From Clostridiales bacterium (GTDB lineage: Bacteria > Bacillota_A > Clostridia > Oscillospirales > Oscillospiraceae): DNA of 64,000 nt. Every line of letters starts with the position of its first letter. The stretch's first letter is position 1. The DNA is taken from assembly GCA_004553625.1 (NCBI GenBank), contig SFKX01000007.1:62001-126000 (forward strand), read 5' to 3'. Below are positions 49,213-55,502 of the stretch, one piece after another. The translations under genes were made by a program, and so were the position numbers. The notes beneath the pieces are model-generated. The model saw only the letters and a list, made by a program, of their open reading frames with translations. It made no database searches and was not told where the DNA came from.

Positions 49213-50163
49213 ATGGAGTTCCTGCAATCGCTCATAAACGCGCTGCCCGGCGCCGTCGGTCAGGGCCTCATGTGGGGCATCGTGGCCATCGGAGTATATA
49301 TCACCTTCCGGGTGCTCGATATCGCCGACCTCACTGTGGACGGCTCGCTCGCAACGGGCGGCGCCGTCTGTGTGCTGCTCACAGTCAGCGGCATGAACGT
49401 CTGGCTCGCCACGCTCATCGCCGTGCTGGCCGGTATGCTTGCCGGCCTCGTCACCGGGCTTTTCCACACCCGCTGCGGCATTCCCGCCATTCTCGCCGGC
49501 ATCCTCACCCAGCTCGCGCTCTACTCCGTTAATCTGCGCATCATGGGCTGGGGTACCACCGCCGGCACCCAGGCCACGCTGGCAGTAAGCGTCGATAAGT
49601 TTGACCTTCTGGTCTCCTCCCGCTTTGTGCGGGAGCTGGCGCTCTCCAACCCCATACCACTGCTCATCGTCATCGTTATCGCGGTGGTTGGCCTGCTGTA
49701 TTGGTTCTTCGGCACTGAGATAGGCTGCGGAATCCGCGCGACGGGCGCAAACCGGAACATGGCCAGAGCGCAGGGCATCAATACCGAGCGCAACGCCGTG
49801 CTCGGCCTCATGATATCGAACGGCCTCGTCGCCCTCGGAGGTGCGCTCATCGCCCAATATCAGGGCAGCTCCACTATTGATATGGGCCGCGGTGCAATCG
49901 TCATCGGACTCGCGGCGGTCATCATCGGCGAGGTTGTCTTCGGCAAGCTGCTCCACAACTTTGCGCTCAAGCTGCTCTGCTGCGTTTTCGGCGCGATCAT
50001 CTATTACATCGTCATTCAGATCGTCCTCCGGCTCGGTCTCAACACGAACGACCTCAAGCTGCTGACGGCACTCATAGTCGCCCTGTTCCTCGCAATACCC
50101 TACTGGAAGGATAAGCTGTTGACCGGTCACCGCAAAAGCGCGGCTGTTGGAAAGGGGAATTAA
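49213..50163 (+). CDS. ABC transporter permease (TrpY-like)
   Basis: A 316-residue membrane protein with about nine hydrophobic segments of the branched-chain/TrpY permease class (ITFRVLDIADLTVDGSLATGGA near residue 32, IGCGIRATGANRNMARAQGI near 170). The ATG at 49213 has GGAGG eight bases upstream; an earlier ATG at 49198 has none. It ends one base before the ATPase gene start, so the two are coupled. Confidence 0.88.
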   Translation: MEFLQSLINALPGAVGQGLMWGIVAIGVYITFRVLDIADLTVDGSLATGGAVCVLLTVSGMNVWLATLIAVLAGMLAGLVTGLFHTRCGIPAILAGILTQLALYSVNLRIMGWGTTAGTQATLAVSVDKFDLLVSSRFVRELALSNPIPLLIVIVIAVVGLLYWFFGTEIGCGIRATGANRNMARAQGINTERNAVLGLMISNGLVALGGALIAQYQGSSTIDMGRGAIVIGLAAVIIGEVVFGKLLHNFALKLLCCVFGAIIYYIVIQIVLRLGLNTNDLKLLTALIVALFLAIPYWKDKLLTGHRKSAAVGKGN

Positions 50164-50164
50164 G

Positions 50165-50962
50165 ATGCTAGAACTCAAACATATCAGCAAGACCTTCTAC
50201 CCCGGTACGGTGAACGCCAAGACCGCGCTCTTCGACCTCAACCTCACGCTCGAGGACGGCGACTTTGTCACGGTCATCGGCGGAAACGGCGCGGGCAAGA
50301 GCACGATGCTCAACGCCATCGCCGGCGCCTTCCCCGTGGACTCCGGCAGCATCACGATAGACGGAAAGAATATCACCAGTCTGCCTGAGCACAAGCGCGC
50401 CGCCTTCATAGGCCGCGTGTTCCAGGACCCGATGATGGGTACGGCCCCCACCATGGGCATAGAGGAGAACCTGGCCCTCGCCGCCCGGCGCGGCAAGCGC
50501 AGGACGCTCCGCTGGGGCATAAAAAAGGTCGAGCGCGAGGACTACCGGGAGCTGCTGCGGACCCTGGACCTGGGCCTTGAGGACCGGCTCTCCGCAAAGG
50601 CCGGCCTGCTCTCCGGCGGTCAGCGTCAGGCGCTCACTCTGCTCATGGCCGCGCTAGTCCAGCCCAAGCTGCTCCTTCTTGACGAGCACACCGCCGCGCT
50701 GGATCCCAAAACCGCCGCCAAGGTGCTTGAACTCTCGGAGCAGATAGTCACTGAAAATCACCTCACCACCCTCATGGTCACGCACAATATGCGCGACGCG
50801 ATAAACCTCGGCAACAGGCTCATCATGATGAGCGAAGGCCGCGTCGTGCTGGACATCAGGGGCGCTGAGAAAAAACGCCTCACCGTCGAGGATCTTCTGG
50901 AGCGCTTCACCGCAGCCTCCGGCAAGGAATTCTCGAACGACCGCGTCCTACTCGGCGCGTGA
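50165..50962 (+). CDS. ABC transporter ATP-binding protein (TrpZ-like)
   Basis: A 265-residue ATPase: Walker A GGNGAGKST near residue 37, signature LSGGQRQALTLLMA near 145 and Walker B LLLLDEHTAALDP near 165, then MVTHNM for the H-loop. GGGG lies seven bases before the ATG. It completes the three-gene importer and is followed by a strong terminator. Confidence 0.92.
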   Translation: MLELKHISKTFYPGTVNAKTALFDLNLTLEDGDFVTVIGGNGAGKSTMLNAIAGAFPVDSGSITIDGKNITSLPEHKRAAFIGRVFQDPMMGTAPTMGIEENLALAARRGKRRTLRWGIKKVEREDYRELLRTLDLGLEDRLSAKAGLLSGGQRQALTLLMAALVQPKLLLLDEHTAALDPKTAAKVLELSEQIVTENHLTTLMVTHNMRDAINLGNRLIMMSEGRVVLDIRGAEKKRLTVEDLLERFTAASGKEFSNDRVLLGA

Positions 50963-50971
50963 TTGAATACG

Positions 50972-51007
50972 AAAACGGCCACCGCCTGTTGGCGGTGGCC
51001 GTTTTTT
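50972..51007 (+). terminator. Terminator of the ABC importer operon
   Basis: A 15-base stem AAAACGGCCACCGCC / GGCGGTGGCCGTTTT with a four-base loop and a T-run, nine bases after the ATPase stop. Confidence 0.92.
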
Positions 51008-51176
51008 AATACTTTATGACGAAATATATCACATATACCCAGCTCAGAAGACCGTGAAGTATCGCCCAGCCGACGGAGTGCCACGTTGTATAGCTTATCA
51101 CCATCGCCAGCGCGCTCCCGAAGGAGATGCCCGTCTTTACCGTTTTGTTCACTATCGTCTGTCTGTTCTCGTTCAT
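51006..51176 (-). CDS. Small membrane protein (56 residues)
   Basis: An easily missed short gene with a strong GGAGGG site seven bases before its ATG. The product has a polar N-terminus (NENRQTIVNKTVKTG) and two hydrophobic segments at about residues 17-27 and 35-54 (WAILHGLLSWVYVIYFVI). The stop codon touches the T-run of the convergent operon's terminator. No family recognised. It follows the birA gene by 14 bases and may share its transcript. Confidence 0.7.
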   Translation of the reverse strand: MNENRQTIVNKTVKTGISFGSALAMVISYTTWHSVGWAILHGLLSWVYVIYFVIKY

Positions 51177-51190
51177 ATATGCTCCCTCCT

Positions 51191-51949
51191 TTAATGTATC
51201 TCTCCCGAGTCCAAGGCGAGCTCACGGTCTCCGCTGCGGACCAGGAGACGGAAATCCTTGTCAAGCCCGGTCACGAGCGCTCGCGCGCCTCCGGGCAGCG
51301 TTACCTCCCTGCCCAGGAGCGTCATGCGCCGTGCGTATTCTGCGTGGAAGTCTTGGGCGGGCATGGCCTTGTAGAGCGCTATGAGCCGGTCTATGGTCTC
51401 CACGGCCAGTCTTGCGGCGGCGTCCTCCGGTGCGGCGCAGGGAAACACGGAGCCTGCCGTGGAGGCGATCTCGGGCGGATATCCGCCCGGAGGCGGCGTC
51501 ACGTTTATTCCTATGCCGGGTATGACCCAGGCCAGACCGCCCCTGCCGTCCGGCGCGGCCTCAGTGAGTATGCCGCAGACTTTCCGGCCGCGCAGGAACA
51601 CGTCGTTCACCCACTTGATGCCCGCCGTCTCGCCGGACACGTTCTCTATCGCCTCCGCCGCAGCCACAGCGCAGGCAGGAGTTACGAGCTTTGCCGCCGC
51701 CTCCGCCGGAATGCGGGGCCGCAACAGCAGCGAGAAGTACACGCCGCAGCCCGCGGGCGAGAAGAATTTGTGCTCACCCCTGCCCCGGCCCGCCGTCTGC
51801 GCTCCCGCTATGACCGCTGTATATTCCTCAGCGCCCTCCCTCGCAAGCCCGGCCAAAACCGTGTTTGTGGAATCCACGCTGTCAAAAACCAGCGCTCGGA
51901 AAACACTGCCCCGCTCCGACATGTATGACCTTATCTGCCGTTCCAGCAT
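51191..51949 (-). CDS. birA: Biotin--[acetyl-CoA-carboxylase] ligase (no DNA-binding domain)
   Basis: Attaches biotin to carboxylases and decarboxylases. The 252-residue protein has the BPL catalytic core: STNTVLAGLAREG, the ATP/biotin loop GAQTAGRGRGEHKFFSP near residue 50 and KWVNDVFLRGRKVCGILTE near 114, and a C-terminal SH3-like domain. It lacks the N-terminal winged helix of bifunctional BirA, so it cannot act as the biotin repressor. Confidence 0.93.
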   Translation of the reverse strand: MLERQIRSYMSERGSVFRALVFDSVDSTNTVLAGLAREGAEEYTAVIAGAQTAGRGRGEHKFFSPAGCGVYFSLLLRPRIPAEAAAKLVTPACAVAAAEAIENVSGETAGIKWVNDVFLRGRKVCGILTEAAPDGRGGLAWVIPGIGINVTPPPGGYPPEIASTAGSVFPCAAPEDAAARLAVETIDRLIALYKAMPAQDFHAEYARRMTLLGREVTLPGGARALVTGLDKDFRLLVRSGDRELALDSGEIH

Positions 51950-51967
51950 TTTTTCACCTCAAAACAA

Positions 51968-51995
51968 AAACTCCGCCAGTTCCCTGACGGAGTTT
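51968..51995 (-). terminator. Terminator after tRNA-Thr
   Basis: On the minus strand AACTCCG and CGGAGTT pair around a 12-base loop with further partial pairing, ending in TTTTTGTTTT, right after the encoded CCA of tRNA-Thr. Confidence 0.75.
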
Positions 51996-52070
51996 GGAGC
52001 TGGCAATGTGACTCGAACACACGACCTGCTGATTACGAATCAGCTGCTCTACCGACTGAGCTATGCCAGC
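51995..52070 (-). tRNA. tRNA-Thr (anticodon CGT)
   Basis: Minus-strand cloverleaf: acceptor GCTGGCA / TGCCAGC, D-arm TAGCTCAGTCGGTAGAGCA, anticodon stem CTGAT / ATCAG around loop TTCGTAA, T-arm with GTTCGAG, discriminator T and encoded CCA. Confidence 0.95.
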
Positions 52071-52088
52071 ACGCTTACGCGCTTTAGG

Positions 52089-52117
52089 ATTCTAGCACAT
52101 CCGTAATTCAAAGTCAA
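52089..52117 (-). promoter_or_regulatory. Promoter of tRNA-Thr
   Basis: Minus-strand TTGACT (52112-52117), 17 bases, TAGAAT (52089-52094), 18 bases before the tRNA. Confidence 0.82.
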
Positions 52118-52562
52118 GCCTGTTTAAAGCTATTTTTTGAATACTCAGAGTATAATTGAATCAAAAGTTGTGTCCATTCCGCGACAAGTTGCGTCATATC
52201 TCGCTGTCAAGTGACAATAATGCCCGAGTTTCGCATATGATTTTTGGCCATTTAGCTTCTTGACTTTTCAGTTTTCAACATTGCTGGAGCGTTGACGACA
52301 GTTGATTTTAGTTTACATAATGTCGTTCGTGAAAAATATTGCTAGATGTTATAAACATTCTCCACAGGTTTTTCAACAGTCATTTTCCCTGTAATGGCGC
52401 GGATTTGGGGGTTTGTTTACAGTTTATTCAAAAACCGCAAACGAAGTATGCTCGTTTGATTTCGGCGTATTATCATTTACATAACGAACGCCCCCGACCG
52501 TTTTCGCTCCGGCCAGGGGCGTTCATGAAGGAATTCGTTCATTTTAGCGTGCGGCGCTTTGC
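52118..52562. other. AT-rich gene-free region before radC end
   Basis: About 445 bases with no supported gene. It contains an inverted repeat CAAACGA-7 bases-TCGTTTG (52438-52458), a nine-base repeat TTTACATAA seen twice (near 52313 and 52475) and, next to radC, a hairpin (52486-52524) that may end the radC transcript. One DnaA-box-like TTCTCCACA occurs alone. Confidence 0.45.
52486..52524 (-). terminator. Hairpin downstream of radC
   Basis: GAACGCCCC (52486-52494) pairs with GGGGCGTTC (52516-52524) across a partly paired loop. No T-run on the minus strand, so termination is uncertain. Confidence 0.45.
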
Positions 52563-53237
52563 TTATCGCATTGCGCCAAGGTCTTTCATGGATATGTACT
52601 CCGGACCGCTGACTATTATGTGGTCAGTCAGGTTTATGCCCACTATCTCCAGCGCCTTGCGGATCTCCCTTGTCTGCTCCTCGTCCTCATAGGACGGGAT
52701 GAGCAAACTGCCGATGTGATTATGCGCGAGGATAACGTTCTTTGCGTTGTTGTTCAGCGCGATCTCCACGATGCGGCGCACGCTGATCGGTGTGGAATCG
52801 ACCACACCGCGGCTCAGCTCTCTGCAGCAGATGAAGCGATGCAGGTTGTCCGTGCAGACCATATAGGCCACTTCGACCTTTTCATACATGAACAGCGGCA
52901 CAAAATATTTACCCGCTGCCGTCGAGCTGTTGAAAGTGGACGCGCTATCCGGTATCAGCATGTATCGACGGCTCATCTCCGGTATTAACCGCAGAAAGAC
53001 GGCCGTTTCCTTACCCACGCCCTCCACGGATTCCAGCTCCTCCAAGGGTGCGTCCAGCATCTTGTCCAAGGTCTCAAAGCGCTTTAAAAGCCTTTGAGCA
53101 ATCACCTTTGTATCACATCTGGCCCTGACGTAGAACAGCAGCAGCTCGATTGCCTCAACATCTGAGAAGTTGTTCAGGCCATACTTTTCGAACCGCGTTT
53201 TCAGGCGTTTTCTGTGTCCATCGTTGGCGCCGGCCAT
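52563..53237 (-). CDS. radC: RadC family JAB-domain protein
   Basis: A 224-residue protein with an N-terminal helix-hairpin-helix region (LESVEGVGKETAVFLRLIPE) and a C-terminal JAB/MPN metalloprotease-like domain. The metal motif reads HNHIGSLLIPSYED instead of the usual HNHPSG, but the H-x-H-x7-S-x2-D ligands are all kept. The long-assumed repair role of RadC is not proven. Its start lies three bases after the tsaD stop, so it is co-transcribed with tsaD. Confidence 0.9.
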   Translation of the reverse strand: MAGANDGHRKRLKTRFEKYGLNNFSDVEAIELLLFYVRARCDTKVIAQRLLKRFETLDKMLDAPLEELESVEGVGKETAVFLRLIPEMSRRYMLIPDSASTFNSSTAAGKYFVPLFMYEKVEVAYMVCTDNLHRFICCRELSRGVVDSTPISVRRIVEIALNNNAKNVILAHNHIGSLLIPSYEDEEQTREIRKALEIVGINLTDHIIVSGPEYISMKDLGAMR

Positions 53238-53239
53238 CT

Positions 53240-54241
53240 TTACAACTCCTTTGTAGCGTAGGCGTTCAGGTCGCTCCCCGCCGTGCTCCCGGCCTTGTAT
53301 TCATAATAGGCCTGAGCGCCGATCATTGCGGCGTTGTCGCCGCAGAGCTTCAGCGGCGGTATATACAGCGTGACGCCCTCGCGCTCCGCCGCGGCGGCAA
53401 AGTCCCGCCTGATCCTCGAATTTGCCGCAACCCCGCCCGCGACCACGACCGTCTTATAGCCCAGCTCGCGTGCGGCCTGCATGGTCCGCGGGACCAGGCT
53501 GTCGCTCACGGCCTTGCAGAAGGAGGCCGCAAGGCCCTCCCTGTCCAGACTCTCGCCGCGCTGCTCCGCGCCGTGGACGAGGTTGATGACCGCCGTCTTG
53601 AGCCCGGAAAAGCTCATGTCGTAGGGGCTGCCGTCTATGTGAGACTGCGGCATGGTATAGCGCGTGTCGTCACCCTTCTGCGAGAGCTCGTCCAGCGGCT
53701 TGCCCCCGGGATAGGGCAGGCCCAGCACCCTGGCGGTCTTGTCAAAGCACTCCCCCGCCGCGTCGTCCCGCGTCGAGCCGAGGATGCGGATATCCGTATA
53801 GTCCCGCACGTCGGCTATGAGCGTGTTGCCGCCGGAGATCGCCAGGCACAGGAACGGCGGCTCCAGCTCCGGGAACGCCAGGTAGTTCGCGGCGATATGC
53901 CCGCGTATGTGGTGCACCGGTATGAGCGGCACGCCCAGCGCCATGGCCGCGGCCTTGGCGAAGTTCACGCCCACCAGCAGCGCGCCTATGAGTCCGGGCG
54001 CGTAGGTGACGGCCACGGCGTCTATGTCCTTCCGCTCCAGGCCCGCCACTTGCAGGGCGCGCTCGGCGAGAAGAGAGATGACCTCGACATGGCTGCGCGA
54101 GGCTATCTCCGGCACGACCCCGCCGTAAACGGCGTGCAGGTCTGCCTGGGAAAAAACCTGGTCCGTGACCAGTTCTCTCCCGTCCCGGACGAGCGCAACG
54201 GCAGTTTCGTCGCAGGAGGATTCAACTGCGAGTATCAGCAT
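53240..54241 (-). CDS. tsaD: tRNA N6-threonylcarbamoyladenosine transferase TsaD
   Basis: Transfers the threonylcarbamoyl group to A37 of ANN-decoding tRNAs. The 333-residue protein has LAVESSCDETAVAL at residue 3, the metal motif HHIRGHIAAN near 108 and the nucleotide-binding SGGNTLIADVRDY near 130. The ATG at 54241 has AGGA about ten bases upstream and overlaps rimI; a GTG at 54250 touches the site. The partner genes tsaB and tsaE are not next to it. Confidence 0.95.
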   Translation of the reverse strand: MLILAVESSCDETAVALVRDGRELVTDQVFSQADLHAVYGGVVPEIASRSHVEVISLLAERALQVAGLERKDIDAVAVTYAPGLIGALLVGVNFAKAAAMALGVPLIPVHHIRGHIAANYLAFPELEPPFLCLAISGGNTLIADVRDYTDIRILGSTRDDAAGECFDKTARVLGLPYPGGKPLDELSQKGDDTRYTMPQSHIDGSPYDMSFSGLKTAVINLVHGAEQRGESLDREGLAASFCKAVSDSLVPRTMQAARELGYKTVVVAGGVAANSRIRRDFAAAAEREGVTLYIPPLKLCGDNAAMIGAQAYYEYKAGSTAGSDLNAYATKEL

Positions 54242-54246
54242 TGCGG

Positions 54247-54690
54247 TCACTTCCTTATGTTGAGATTCATTATTATAGCGTCCTCGGCCGGCTTTTCATA
54301 GTATCCCGGCCTTACGCCCACGCTCACGAAGCCCTTGCCTGCGTACAGGCTTATCGCGGCCTCGTTCGAAGCCCGGACCTCGAGGCTCAGAAAAGAGAGC
54401 GCCAGTTCCCGCGCACGGCGTATCATCTCGTCTATGAGCGCCGAGGCGACGCCGCGGCGGCGGAACTCCGGCGCCGTGCAGACGTTGGAGACGTAGCCCT
54501 CGTCCAGGACGTACTGCAGGCCCATATAGCCCGCCAGCGCGCCGTCCAGCTCCGCGGCAAGCATCACTTTGCCGCCGCCCGTGAGCTGGGAGGAGACGAT
54601 CTCCTCCGTCCAGGGCAAAGAGAAGCACTCGCGCTCCAGCGCGGCTATGCCCGGCACGTCCGCGGCTGCGGCGTCACGTATCGTCGTCAT
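54247..54690 (-). CDS. rimI: Ribosomal-protein-alanine N-acetyltransferase RimI
   Basis: A 147-residue GNAT enzyme that acetylates the N-terminus of ribosomal protein S18 in other bacteria. It shows AAELDGALAGYMGLQYV, the acetyl-CoA loop CTAPEFRRRGVASALID near residue 70 and LEVRASNEAAISLYAGKGFVSVG near 103, the RimI pattern. rimI next to tsaD is the common bacterial order. It overlaps the upstream fusion gene by 17 bases. Confidence 0.92.
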   Translation of the reverse strand: MTTIRDAAAADVPGIAALERECFSLPWTEEIVSSQLTGGGKVMLAAELDGALAGYMGLQYVLDEGYVSNVCTAPEFRRRGVASALIDEMIRRARELALSFLSLEVRASNEAAISLYAGKGFVSVGVRPGYYEKPAEDAIIMNLNIRK

Positions 54691-55501
54691 CGCCAGTGTC
54701 TCCCATCAGCTCGTCCATGAGAAAACGGACTTCCTCGGCTATTCGCTCGGCCAGGCGGTTCCACGCGCCCTGGGTCTCGAACTTCGGGACCCTTATGTCG
54801 GACTCGCCCAGGCAGATGATGCGCTCGTCGAATTCCGGCCAGCGCTCCGCCAGGCTGTCCCCCTGCTCCTCGGTCATGCAGAGGGCGACATCGTAGCTCT
54901 CGAGCAGGTGCCTGTCCACCGCGCGGGGACGCAGCTGCGAGATATCCACGCCGTACTGGGCGGCGGCCTTGACCGCCTTGGGGTTCATGTGCTCCGCGGC
55001 CTTTTCAGCCGCGCCAGCATAGGTCGAGCTGAGGTCCGGGCAGCCGGCGTCCAGGGCCGCGTGGCCGAACATCGTGCTCGCCATCGGCGCCAGGCCGGAG
55101 CCGTCCGCGTCCACAAAGAGGATACTGCTGGCCTCCAGCGGCTCGTCCTCCAGGCCCGAGAGCAGCTTCGCCACGTGTTCGGCGTCCCACTTTTCCAGGC
55201 TCCTGTCGTAGGCCAGGTTTTCTATGTGGTGCGTCAGCTCGTGCTTGAGCGTCCGAGTCAGCTCGCGCTTCCAGCGCTCCGGCGGCGCGTTGTGGAAACG
55301 CTCCTTGAACGAGCCGTAGTATATCTCGACGTGCCGCCCCATCTGGTCCACAAAGTACATGCCCATTACTAGCAGCCCGTGCTCGTCCGTCCGGCGCGCG
55401 GGGATGAGGTTCACGCCGCCGTTCAGCTTGTCGAATATCTCCTGCGGGAGGGCGTCCACGGCCTCGTCCAGCATGGATGCGGCTTCTTCGAATGTTACCA
55501 T
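54674..55501 (-). CDS. Zincin metallopeptidase fused to a degenerate LMW phosphatase domain
   Basis: A 275-residue two-domain protein in one unbroken frame. Residues 1-~115 are a PF06262-like zincin with the zinc motif LKHELTHHIEN near residue 88. Residues ~125-265 follow the low-molecular-weight tyrosine-phosphatase fold (ILFVDADGSGLAPMASTMFG, then YDVALCMTEEQ), but the catalytic P-loop C-x5-R-S is replaced: the Cys is Asp and the Arg is Leu, and the late Asp-Pro-Tyr acid is missing. It is therefore a pseudo-phosphatase. Between polA and rimI. Role unknown. Confidence 0.82.
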   Translation of the reverse strand: MVTFEEAASMLDEAVDALPQEIFDKLNGGVNLIPARRTDEHGLLVMGMYFVDQMGRHVEIYYGSFKERFHNAPPERWKRELTRTLKHELTHHIENLAYDRSLEKWDAEHVAKLLSGLEDEPLEASSILFVDADGSGLAPMASTMFGHAALDAGCPDLSSTYAGAAEKAAEHMNPKAVKAAAQYGVDISQLRPRAVDRHLLESYDVALCMTEEQGDSLAERWPEFDERIICLGESDIRVPKFETQGAWNRLAERIAEEVRFLMDELMGDTGDDDDT

Positions 55502-55502
55502 A

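Noticed and set aside
52365..52373. DnaA box / replication origin
   Set aside because: A single imperfect DnaA-box-like sequence without clustering or neighbouring dnaA/dnaN genes.
54247..55501. Sequencing frameshift joining two genes (zincin and phosphatase)
   Set aside because: The frame is continuous with normal codon use across the junction and no leftover start or stop, so a genuine fusion is simpler.
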